Below, piece after piece: positions 42,661 through 52,789 of a stretch of 64,000 bases of DNA (the first letter of the stretch is position 1; each line of letters begins with the position of its first letter). Source of the DNA: Bettongia penicillata ogilbyi (taxonomy: Eukaryota > Chordata > Mammalia > Diprotodontia > Potoroidae); assembly GCA_023548195.1 (NCBI GenBank), contig JAJHZJ010000061.1:5596373-5660372 (forward strand). Direction: 5' to 3'. A program made the translations under genes and the position numbers. The notes below the pieces were generated by a model. That model had not been told where the DNA came from, ran no database searches, and saw nothing but the letters and a program-made list of their open reading frames with translations.

Positions 42661-42865
42661 TGGTATAGGGAACTCCCAGGTGAAGAAACTCCCATTATCA
42701 ATGCAGGCTGGTTCTTTCTCTTCAACACAGAGTTGTCTAAGGTATCTAAAGGTTAGGTGAATTGCCCAGCTTCACATAGCCAGTAACTGTCAGAAAGCAG
42801 ACTTAAACATAAGTCTTTTGGGCTCCAAAGTTAGCTCTTTTTCTACTAGTCTACTTTTAATTTTG
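42661..42865 (-). mobile_element. SINE, reverse, tail type not assigned
   Basis: 'ggtgaagaaactcccattat', 'gttaggtgaattgcccagct', 'tcacatagccagtaactgtc' give a reverse SINE core with a tail unlike the two main types here. Confidence 0.6.
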
Positions 42866-42869
42866 TATT

Positions 42870-44470
42870 GCCTTTATTATTAGTAACTTGGAATATTTTT
42901 TCATGTAGTTGATGATTTAAATATCTCTATTTGAAAACTATCTTTTCATATTCTTTGACCATTTGTCCACTGGTGAATGACACTGAGAATGATATATAGA
43001 GAAATATAAGTAAATATGGACAGATATATATATATATATGACATGTATATATGTGTGGGTATTTGTGTGTCAATTCCCTACTTATTTTGAATATCAGAAA
43101 CACTTGTGTGACTCTCAAGTTAAGTGATGTAGCAGATAGACTGCCAGACTTAGGAGTCAGAAAGACCTGAGTCTAATTCTGCCTTAGGTGCTAATTAGTT
43201 GGACTTTGGCCAAGTAACAACCTCTCAGCCTCATTTTTCTGCTCTATAAAATGATGACAATAGCATCTATCTCACAAGAATATTGTAAGATATGATAATA
43301 TATGTAAAGCACTTTGTAAACCTAAAAGCACTATCTAAACATTAATTTTAGAAATATTTCCCCAATTACTTCTGTAATTCTAGCTTCATTGAACCTGTTT
43401 GTACAAAAGGTTTTCAACTATATATAATAAGAATTGTTCATTTTGTCTTTTATGATTACTTCTTTCCCATGTTTGGGTGAGAATTTTTCACCTAGCCATA
43501 GTTTTACAAAGTACATCCTTCTCCTCTAATTCATTTTTTAAAAATGATAAGACCTTTTATATTTAAACCATGTATCCAGTTAAAACTTCTTGGTAGTGTA
43601 TGGCCTAATTTGTTGGTCCAAATATTATTTCTGCAAAATTTCTGCTTTCTAGTTTTTTAAAGAAGTTTTTGATGACTAAGAAATACTTACATCAGTAGCT
43701 GGTGTCCTTGAGCAGATTAACACTATGCTATTATGTTTGACTGATTTTAGGTCTTTCTTCTCTATATTCTGTTTCATTGATAAATTTTCTATATTTCAAC
43801 CAGTACAAAATAATTTTGATAGTGACTGCTACATAGCGTGAGATCTGTTAATATCACGATGTCCTTTATTCCTACTTTTACATTATTTCCCTTACCTTTC
43901 TTTACCTTTTGTTCCTCCAGATGAATTTGTTGTTTTTTTTCTTTTCTATAAAGTAACCCTTCTGTAATTAGATTGGTGTTATATTAAATCTTTAATTCAA
44001 TTTAGGTATTATCAAATTGCTTATTGGCACAATCTATCCATAAACAGTGAATATCTCACTAAGTATATTAAGTCTTGCTTTATTTTTTTGTAAAATAATG
44101 TTTTGTGGTTCCATGTCTATGTCTAGAGAACATTTTGGTGGGCTAATTCCATTTTGAATGGAATTTCCATTTCTATTTCCTCTTACTGGGTTTTGTTAGT
44201 AAAATACAGAAAGGTGGATAATTTTGTGGGTTTCAGTGTTTTTCTATTACTTTATGGAAATTACTAAATTTGTTAATTTACTGAAATTACTAGTTATTTT
44301 GGTTCATTAGTTTCCTTGAATCTCTGGGATTCTATAAATAAACCACTGCATCCTCTGTAACCATAGATAATTTTGTCTTCTTTTCACTTATGTTCATTTT
44401 CTCAGTGAATGACATGACATAACGACATGACATTATAAACCTGTGCTAGAAAATGGATTATAGGTAGAGG
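42870..44470 (-). mobile_element. L1 LINE 3' end (ORF2 C-terminal part and 3' UTR)
   Basis: Reverse L1: 3' UTR at 42900-43000 ('atattctttgaccatttgtc', 'cactggtgaatgac') and coding-derived text further right ('tcctccagatgaatttgttg', 'ctctgggattctataaataa', 'accataaataat'-like pattern near 44360). It is truncated before the catalytic RT motif and full of stops. A SINE (43095-43352) and an AT repeat (43026-43060) lie inside. Confidence 0.75.
43095..43352 (+). mobile_element. CORE-SINE (MIR/THER1 group) inside the L1
   Basis: 'gtagcagatagactgccaga', 'aggagtcagaaagacctgag', 'tctgctctataaaatgatga', 'gtaaagcactttgtaaacct', 'aaaagcactatctaaacatt'. It separates the L1 3' UTR from the rest of the L1. 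Confidence 0.8.
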
Positions 44471-44704
44471 TGTGCTGATAGATGTTTAACAACCAGCTAG
44501 CCAGGGAAAAAAAAACATATACACAGGACATACTTTTTATTACTAATACTTTCTCCATCACTTTCTTAAATATAGATAATCAACAAATCACATTCTGATT
44601 TGCAGCATTCACCAGTTTCTGAGGTGTGAGTTCACATTCTACAAATTTAGCAATTGGTTTTTGCAAAGTGGTTCAGCTAGCTCCATGATTGTAAAGAAAG
44701 AAAT

Positions 44705-44822
44705 GACAGAGAGAGAAAGAGAGACAGAGACAGAGAGACAGAGACAAAGACAAGACAGAGAGAGAGAGACAGAGACAGAGAGGAGACAGAGAGACAGAGA
44801 CAGAGAGACAGAGAGACAGAGA
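44705..44822. repeat. GAGACA/GACAGA microsatellite
   Basis: Imperfect gacaga and gagaca units over about 118 bases. Copy 2 is at 61110-61226, with different internal unit order. Frames rich in Arg/Glu/Thr or Ser/Leu/Cys across it are artefacts. Confidence 0.95.
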
Positions 44823-45060
44823 AATCAATCAGGAGGCAATTGCAGTAGTCCATAGGTAATGAAGTCCCGAACACAGGTAAAGAAATGTGGGTGGAGAGAA
44901 AAGGGAAGATATGAGAGAGGTTTGTGGAAATAAAATAGACAATACTTTGCAATTGACTGGATATGGGGGCTGAGAGGGGTGAAGAGTCAAAATGTATCTA
45001 AAGAATTGTGAACTTGGGGGTTGTGCCTTTGACAAAGAAGGCAGTTAGGAAGTGGAATGA
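44823..45060 (+). mobile_element. Unclassified ancient interspersed repeat, 3' portion
   Basis: 'aggaggcaattgcagtagtc', 'gtgggtggagagaaaaggga', 'caattgactggatatggggg', 'tgtgaacttgggggttgtgc'. Same unnamed family as 22161-22640, far end. Confidence 0.6.
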
Positions 45061-45094
45061 GCTTTTGGGGGGTGGTGAGGAAAGGAATGAGTGT

Positions 45095-45275
45095 TTTCCT
45101 CTGCCTCTTAAAAATCCCTGGCTTCCTTCTAGACTCAGCTTCAGCACCATCTTCTGTTGGAGAGCTCTCCTGGTCCCATAGGCCGCTAGTGCCTTCCTTT
45201 CCCTTCTGAGTTACCTTAGGAAAATATCACTATTAATACTGTACTCTATATTTAGACACAAGCTTACCATAAACA
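45095..45275 (+). mobile_element. L2-like LINE 3' fragment
   Basis: 'tccctggcttccttctagac', 'cagcttcagcaccatcttct', 'gctagtgccttcctttccct' resemble the L2 3' end without the final tail. Confidence 0.55.
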
Positions 45276-46589
45276 GCTTTGTTTAATTTATCATTAATCA
45301 AATAACCAAACCATATCTAGTTTGGAAAGAGAGGAGTGTTCAAACTATAGGTTCCCCCATGACCTCCAACATGCCTGTCTACCCCAAGAGAATTTCATTA
45401 TATAATTTCACATAATATTTATAGAAATTTTGAACAAATAAAAGATATCTTAAAATATAGCATGGGTTAGCATTCCTAATCATTGGGTAACCATGTAGGA
45501 AGGCCACATATGTGATGAGGGCAGACCTCCCACATCTAACATGAGCCTGTGTCTCAAAGGGAGGCAGAATGGACATCTCTAGCCTCTTCTCTCTACCCCT
45601 CCCCCCTTCTCTAGAGGAGATTTGATTCCCTACCAGGAGGGGAAAAAGGAGGGAAGGGGGCCAGAGGCTGCCACTCTGTTCTTCTCCAAATACAAGGGTA
45701 CTGGGGTAGAATTATCTGCTCCTTTAAGTTTTATTAGTCTAGGGGTGGTGATCTGGTTCCAGCTAACTTCTCACTACTTCCTTATTGGGGGAGGAGGACC
45801 CCAAGCTTTACATCTATAAAGGAGTTATTTCTGTGACTCCATTCCCTTCAAATACCAGTTCCACATAACACTTAGCCAAGAAACTTATTTATTCAAATCA
45901 GTAGCAAAACAGAAATCAGAATGTATACATAGGCAAATATGTACCATGCAATACTGAGAGAAGGAGCCCTCGCATCAGGAGCAAGGTAACTCAGCTCAAC
46001 CAAGAGAGAGAGAAAGTTCTGGATCTCACCCAAGGGAAAGTTCCCTGATGTCTCTAGAGTAACAATCTGGGAATAGGGATGTGATGGAGACTGTCAGCTC
46101 CTCTCATGTCTTCCCACAGCCTTTTCCTTCAGCAAAATAAATTAACATCATCCATCTTCTCTCTTAAAACTAGAAACCAGAAGAAATTTAAAACTTGAAG
46201 AAGACTGGAAGAAAATTGAAGAGCTTCACCCCACCCCACTCCCACCACCCCTCTCACAGGGCAGCATACTCATCTTCCCCAATAAGGAGAGTCTCATACT
46301 AATGGATGTTGGGAGTTGGGGTACACATTTCTCTATCCCTTTCTTCCACTCTCCTAGAGGAATAAATGGGGAGAATCCAAATTGAATAAGAGGCTATCTA
46401 CTACTTCTAGTTCTGCATTATTCTATTCCCTTTTTAATGTGACAACCAATGTCACACAAATATGGCAAACTATATTCCCAATCCCTTCCCCACCAAGTCA
46501 TTTCTTCTCCAAACTAAACACTGCAAGTTACTACAATGTATGTTCATGTGGCATTGTTATGACATCCCTTACCATCCCTCTGAACATGC

Positions 46590-46985
46590 TCTGATTTGTT
46601 AATGTCTCTTCCAAAACATGGCCTGGTATACAATATTCCAGCTACTATCTGGAAAAGACAAAGTAGTAGAACTTCAAATGATATAGCCTAAAATGCCACT
46701 CTTTTTTAGGCTACCTTGTCACACTGTTGATAATTTGAATTTGAATATACTCAAATTTCCAGATCTTTTCCATATGAATGGTTTGTCTAGTTACATCTCT
46801 TCATCCTGCACTTTGGTATTTTGGTCATAAATGCAGAATGCCACATTTATCCCTACTATATATCGTAAATATTCTATGATTTAGCCTAGCAGTTAAATCT
46901 GGTGAGAGTTTTGGGGTTCCTAATTCTGTCAGTTCAATACTCTGTCTTTTTTTGAGTGATATATAAATTTGACACCAGTATCATT
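46590..46985 (-). mobile_element. CR1/L3 LINE fragments
   Basis: 'acaatattccagctactatc', 'aatgccacatttatccctac', 'ttcctaattctgtcagttca', 'atataaatttgacaccagta' follow the reverse CR1/L3 order. Duplicated in X'. Confidence 0.55.
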
Positions 46986-47942
46986 TACTAGTACTTTCTA
47001 TTGGCAACATAGTTTAGCAAGGCAGTCATCACTGGTATCATTAAAAGTTCTTTCAAAGTGTCTTGCCACTTTAGTGAATTTTGAATGGTTCTAAATGACT
47101 CTACGCATGTCATTGAGAGTCTACTTGGACATTCACTGGCACTAGTCTTCCAATGAGTGGGTTTTTCATGTGGGCCATAAGATATAAAGAGGTAAATATG
47201 ATTATTTCAAATTTCTTTTGGGGGGGGGTGAGGTGGGGAAAAGATAGTGTTGAGAGTGTTTAGGGATTTGGTAGAAGTTTAAACTTTCCAGAAGCATGCT
47301 AGTCTAAATAAAATCATACTCTCTGGGAATGTTTCTCTTTCAGCAGACACAGCTTTGAGATGTGCTCTTCCATGGTGGGAAATTAGACCTGTATGCTTGG
47401 TGAAACCAAGGTGGAAACCCACCAGTAAGTAGAAGCTATCAATTCATTTATACCCTAAGGTGCAATTTCATGCTTTAAGTTTACGTTTTTAAAATTTAGG
47501 TTCAACTCTTGCTGTAATTCTTTCCTCAGAAGGTGCATTATAATGTTCTATTTAGAGGACCATTCTCTCCTCTTAGCCATTACAAGCTAATTTAACTACT
47601 TTCAGACCCTTCTGAGTGTGTGATTTTACGTAGGAGGCTGGAAAAACACTCAAAAATCAACATCAAAATACATCTGCACTAGATATTTAAGAATTTACTG
47701 AAAAATAAGAAGTTTCAAGGGGGAAAAGACACCTGGTTAGTCCCTATAGGGTTGTTCCCAAAACTTATTTGTAGCAGGATAGGGACAAGATTAGTGGTAT
47801 AAATATGTTTAAATGTTGATATGAGGGAAGAATTATACAAAAGTTGTAATGGAAGAAATGCCATTGGGCATCTCAGGGTGAATCTTATAGGATGGATGAC
47901 TGGGCCTTACAGGGCTTTATCTGGACGCCGAGATGATTCAGG

Positions 47943-47956
47943 CCAGCAGAGGGCAG
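47943..47956 (+). promoter_or_regulatory. CTCF core motif match (copy 1)
   Basis: CCAGCAGAGGGCAG, with GG before and CAGC after it, fits the CTCF core consensus (CCASYAGRKGGCA) without mismatch. CTCF binds such sites to anchor chromatin loops and insulators. It lies in non-repeat sequence near 'ctggacgccgagatgattca'. Occupancy cannot be judged from sequence. Confidence 0.6.
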
Positions 47957-48724
47957 CAGCAGCCTGGACACAAGACTGAGGAATGGAAACACTCCCCAAG
48001 GAGAAGGGTTAAAAAGAAGTCCAAGGGGAGATGTCATAATAGAGGGAGTAGGGAAGAGGAATATTCAACAATGACAGGCAACTCCCAAGGAATCAGGCCA
48101 AGAACCACGCCAAACAGAATGCAGTGGGGTAAGGAAGTGGTATGTGGTCCAGAAAATCAAGAGATTCAAGTCAAAAGTCAACATGAACCAGAGAAGGGGA
48201 GAGGAACAGAGTAACCGCCCCAGCTCTGGATAGCTCTTGTGTACATATGGAGTCCTTCTGACCTGCTGCTGCCTATCTTGAAGACCCCCAAATGGTGATG
48301 TGCACAGAACCACCAGAGCCCCTGGACAAGTTACAGGCGCAAGAGCATCAACACCTAGGGTTGGGCCAGATGATGATGGTGCAGGGACTTCTGGAAAGAG
48401 AGTGAAATTCTGAGAGAGAGAGTGGAGGTATTCAGGGACCTGTTCAAGACTGAAGGCCAGATTCAAGAGAGCTTAGCAGGTACAGCATCACCAGAACAGT
48501 CATGGAATTTCTGTGAGCAAAATCCAGGGGATTGAAATAGCTGAGAAAAAGATACTAATCCTCCAGGAACCAAGAAAGTGAATTCAGCAACTTTAAGGAC
48601 CAGGTGGGAGAGGGTGGAGGTAGGGGAAGAGGCTGATTAGAAGAGTGACAAAATGGGAGTATCTTTAAGAGACTTTCATACTTTTAACATAAATTAGCCT
48701 CATTAAGTATGAGGTCCCTTAGAA

Positions 48725-48838
48725 TCTTAGGCAATTAGAGTTGCCAGGGACCTGAAAGGTCATCTAGCACAATTTTTGTTTGTTTGTTTGTGTTATAAGT
48801 AAGGAACCCAAGACACAGTTAAATGGCTTACTTGACAA
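48725..48838 (-). mobile_element. SINE with CR1/L3-like tail, reverse
   Basis: 'aattagagttgccagggacc', 'tgaaaggtcatctagcacaa', then a tttg repeat and 'taaggaacccaagacacagt'. Copied in Y'. Confidence 0.65.
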
Positions 48839-48839
48839 C

Positions 48840-49010
48840 CCCCATTCCAATCCAATAGATATTTATTAAGTGCCTGTGACATTCCAAGCACGTACTAAGC
48901 ACTGGAGATGCAATTAAATAAAAAGACAGCTCCTTCCCTCAGGGGCATCTTGTTCAGTGGAATTGAAACCAGGCAAGGCAACAGATACAAAGTAGAATGA
49001 TCTGAGAGTT
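48840..49010 (+). mobile_element. Unclassified ancient interspersed repeat
   Basis: 'atagatatttattaagtgcc', 'cgtactaagcactggagatg', 'agctccttccctcaggggca'. Copied in Y'. Confidence 0.6.
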
Positions 49011-49032
49011 CAAGTTGGGCTTAGCTGATACA

Positions 49033-49257
49033 TGTACAAACCAGTAGATTGAGCGCTATGCCTGGAGTCAGGAAGACTCATCTTCCTGAATTCAAATCCG
49101 GCCTCAGACATTTACTAGTAGTGTGACAGTGAGCAAGTCACTTAACTTTGCCTCAGTTTCTTCATCTGTAAAATGTGCTGGAAAAGAAAATGGCAAATCA
49201 CTCCAAATGGAATCACAGAGTCAGACACAGCTGAAAAACTACTGAAACTGAACTTTC
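49033..49257 (+). mobile_element. MAR1-type CORE-SINE (copy 1)
   Basis: 'tgcctggagtcaggaagact', 'tcaaatccggcctcagacat', 'cagtttcttcatctgtaaaa', 'gaatcacagagtcagacaca', 'gctgaaaaactactgaaact'. Copy 2 lies at about 57234-57458. Confidence 0.9.
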
Positions 49258-49611
49258 AACTGCAAATTCGACGCTCTTTAAACTATACCACACTGCCTCT
49301 AACTGACCTGTAGTTTGTAACCTGAGAGTTCTTCCATTGTAGATAAGAAATTAAAGTTGAACTGCAACATGGCTTATGTTCATATGTGATTATCAGGAGA
49401 TGTACAAGACTGGATACATTGTTGTACAAAGGATGATCTACAAGGAATGGAGTGGAGTGGAGCAATAACCTCTAAAATCCCTTCGAACACAATATTCTAT
49501 GAAAGACAGAGAGGTTGTGTGGTTGAGGGGAAAGAAATTCCCCAATTATCCTCTGGGTGATGAATGCCAGCTTAAAATTATCCAGGGAAAAAAACAGTTC
49601 CATTTAGGGCT

Positions 49612-49770
49612 GTGTTGGGCACTCTAACATCTTTGGTATCTGACTTTCTGTTTGGCTGCCACATTCAGTTTGTGCTCCACTAGGACCCCCAGATTTTTCT
49701 TCTTCTGTTCTTATACACTGTCTATTGTTTCCTGTTTTGTATTCCATAAATTATATATATAATTACAGTA
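49612..49770 (-). mobile_element. CR1/L3 LINE fragment
   Basis: 'ggctgccacattcagtttgt', 'gctccactaggacccccaga', 'tttttcttcttctgttctta' match the reverse CR1/L3 coding region. Copied in Y'. Confidence 0.65.
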
Positions 49771-50899
49771 TTAGATCTCGAAGCTTTGATGTGCAAAAGT
49801 AGGAATTCGAGATACAAAAACAATGAAACAGTCCTTGCCCTCAAGGCGCTCACATTTTACCAAAATCATCTGGAAACTATCTCATTCTACCCCTTCATTT
49901 TACAGATGAGGAAGCTGCAAAGAAGTTGCACCATTTATCCAAGGTCACATCTTGTTTGTCCTTTATTGTCACATAGTTCCTGCATGGAAGACCTGGGGGG
50001 CCCAGGAACCAAATATTCTGAATCCTAATCTATGGCTCTATAGTCTAAGCCATGTTTTCCTCTCAAATGTATTACAATCTAAGCCTTATTCTTATGGAAT
50101 TCCATCCTGTTGGTTCTTGCTAACACATTCAAGAGGTCCATCTTATTTTGAATTCTCGTCTGGCACTCTAAAATGCTAATTACTCTAGTGCAGAGGGAAT
50201 CTAGTTCAACAGTAAATCAGCTGGGTTTCTAGACTCTATTTTCTTTTAGAGATCAAAGAAGTACTAAATTTACATAGCAATAAAGAGATTAAACCTACAA
50301 AAGTCCTAATGTTACCTCTTCTGGTGAACTAAGCTCTGATGCGTTATTTCTGTCCTAGAAAATTCAAGGACTTAAAAGCAAGTTTTAGAAGGTCTCAACA
50401 TTATTATTAGTGATAAAGACTACCCAAAGCACTTTTATACCAAGACTTTAGTATTGTTTTATAAGAAATATGCATTCTTCAAAATGGTAGCTTTAATTCT
50501 CTAGATCAACAGATTAAGAAGCCACCAATGTTTACTGAATATTGATAACGTTAGTCATAGGCTTTTTTTTCTGACAAACAACACATTAGAATCCATATGT
50601 TATGAAGATGATAAATTCTGAATTTCTAAGGATACAACCCTTGTCAAACATAATACTATATTTGAGATATAATCTTCCACACTTTGCCTCTATTTCTTTC
50701 TCTATAAAATGAGTAGTAGATGATCTCTAACTTCTGATTACAGCTCTCATTCTGTAAGCCTACAAATGATTGATGTACCTAGTTGTAATGGCCTTGATTA
50801 AATGAGACTTTCTGAACAAGCTTCAAAATATTTATCTGATCTAACTTTCAAATTAGAAATTATTTGAAGAACACTTCATTCTAAAATACAATTTTAATG

Positions 50900-52185
50900 A
50901 CATTGCTCTCTCTCGGTTCTCTTCCTAGCTGTTTGACGGCTCTTTCTCAGTCTCCTTTTCTGGATCTTCATCCAGGTCACACTCACTAACAGTGGATGAC
51001 CCAAGGGTTCTGTTGTGGACTTTTCTTGTCTTCTCTTTTCTTTTTTCTCTTCTCTTCTTCTCTCTACCCTCACTTTCCCTCCCCTCCTCCTATACTATTT
51101 CACTTGATGATCTCTTCAGTTCCATGGATTCAATTATAGATCTTTTTGTCAGCCTTAGCTTCTCTCATGACTTCTAGTCTCATATTGCCATCTATTAGAC
51201 ATCTCAAACAGGTTGTCCTGTAGACATCTTAAACTCAACATGTCCAAAGCTTAAACTCATTGTCGTCCCCCCTCAAATTCTACCCTCTGTATAATTTTCT
51301 CATTACTATCAATGAGCACCATCATCTTCCCCATCACCCAGACTCACCATCAAGGTGTCCTCCTTGACTCCTCGTTCTCTCTCACCTCTTATATCCAAAC
51401 AGTTGTCAAGTCCTGTAGCTTTTACCTTTGTAACATCTCTCATATAAGCCCTCTTCTCTCCTCTGACACTGCCACTAGTCTGGTACAGACCCTAATCATC
51501 CCATACTGGGATTATTGCAAAAGTTTTCTGCTTGTCTTCCTGCCTTAAGTCTCTCCCCATTCAAGTCCTTCCTCCACTTATCTGTCAAAATGATCTTCCT
51601 TAAGCACAGGTCTGACCACATAGTCATAGCTTTTCTCCCCTTCCCCAAATCCACCCCCATCACATCCAGTATCTCCCTGTTACCTCCAGGATCAAGCACA
51701 AAATCTTCTATTTGGTGTCTATAGTCCTTTATAACCTGATCTCTCCTGGCCTTTCTAGTCTTCTTACTTCTTACTCCTTTTCCCTCTCTGTCCACCTGGT
51801 ACTCAGCAATCAGTGATAATGGCCTCCTTGTTATTCCTTAAGAAGATATTCTATTTCCCTATTCCTGGCATTTTCATTGGCCATCTCCCATGGTTGGAAC
51901 TCTTTTCCTCCTCATCTCTACCTCTGAACTTCCTTGACTTCCATTAAGTCTTAGGAAATATTCTACCATCTGCAAGAAACACTTCCCAATCCTGTTTAAT
52001 CTTGCTATCTTCTCTCCATTGATCATCCCTCTATATATCTTACTTGTACATACTTGTTTCCCTATTTCCTCTCTATTAGACTTTGACCTCCTTGAGAGGA
52101 GAGGCTATTTTTTTGCCCTTTTTTATATTCCCCAGTGCTTTGCACACAGTAGGTGTTTAATAATTGCTTGTTAACTGATTGAGTA
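50900..52185 (+). mobile_element. L2 LINE, ORF2 3' part with tail (copy 1)
   Basis: The best L2 in the window, about 1.3 kb: 'ttaaactcaacatgtccaaa', 'caaggtgtcctccttgactc', 'tactgggattattgcaaaag', 'agcacaggtctgaccacata', 'ttacctccaggatcaagcac', then 'ctccttgagaggagaggcta' and the tail 'cacacagtaggtgtttaata'. The coding remnant has frameshifts and stops. Confidence 0.9.
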
Positions 52186-52209
52186 AGCTTATCTTATTTT
52201 TTAAAAATT

Positions 52210-52415
52210 ACTAAATTTGGAATCAGAAGATCCAGTTCAAAGTACTAGATTTCCTTTTAGCTCCTTATGCAAAAAACTTAATCTCTATTAGTTTCAACTT
52301 CCTTACCTACGAAAAATGGATAATATCTATACTGCCTATATACAACAAGATTGGTGTGAAGGTCAAAATAAAGAACAGGTATAAAGGGCCATGTAAATAT
52401 TAGGTATTATTATTG
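52210..52415 (+). mobile_element. MIR-like SINE (copy 1)
   Basis: 'tttggaatcagaagatccag', 'cttccttacctacgaaaaat', 'ggataatatctatactgcct', 'atattaggtattattattgt'. Copied in Y' at about 60409-60614. Confidence 0.7.
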
Positions 52416-52789
52416 TACTAGTGTTCCAGTCTGTAACACTCCAGGGGGACTGTTACAAGGATGTCCAAGGGACTGACTGACCAACTTTGGCCCTAGATAA
52501 CTTTGGTCTTTCCAGACCTTGATGCTACTGAATGTATTGATTAAAATGAGTGAGCCATTACCTGGTGCTTGAAAGTCTTTGGCCATAGAAAGAATTTCAG
52601 TGTAATGTGACAGTGAGATTTGCATCTGAGTAAAGAAAGAAACCAAAACAAACATAATAATACAATTGACGATTTGTCATCATATGAACCAATTAATATT
52701 AGTCAGGACCCCTTGGGATTTTGGCTCTGTAATTAGGTTCTGACAGTTACATGTAAATATAGTTAAGTACAAATAAAATGTCATCTCTT

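Larger units (their letters stand above)
44585..47088. repeat. Segmental duplication, segment X (copy 1)
   Basis: Near-identical to X' at 60989-63489. The left break falls inside an interspersed repeat that starts near 44440: left of 44585 the flanks differ ('agataatcaac' here, 'gtcatctctt' at X'). The copies differ by a few substitutions and about a dozen one-base indels. Contents: GAGACA repeat, unnamed ancient repeat, an L2 3' end (45095-45275), about 1.3 kb of unassigned sequence (45280-46590) and CR1/L3 pieces (46590-46985). Confidence 0.95.
47089..52789. repeat. Segmental duplication, segment Y (copy 1)
   Basis: A 5701-bp block repeated at 55291-60988 and, for its first 511 bases, at 63490-64000. 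Copies 1 and 2 differ at about 12 substitutions and a few indels (for example one C in the run at 48213-48216, one A near 49588, three bases in the G/C run near 49996). Left part 47100-48720 is unassigned except for the CTCF-like site. SINEs, a CR1/L3 piece, an L2 and a MIR follow. 49960-50680 is unassigned. Confidence 0.97.

Noticed and set aside
44705..44822. CRISPR-like array
   Set aside because: The tract is a continuous GAGACA microsatellite without distinct spacers, and the genome is eukaryotic.
47933..48214. 93-codon basic protein frame present in both Y copies
   Set aside because: The copies are nearly identical by recent duplication, so shared openness is not evidence of constraint, and no domain is recognised.
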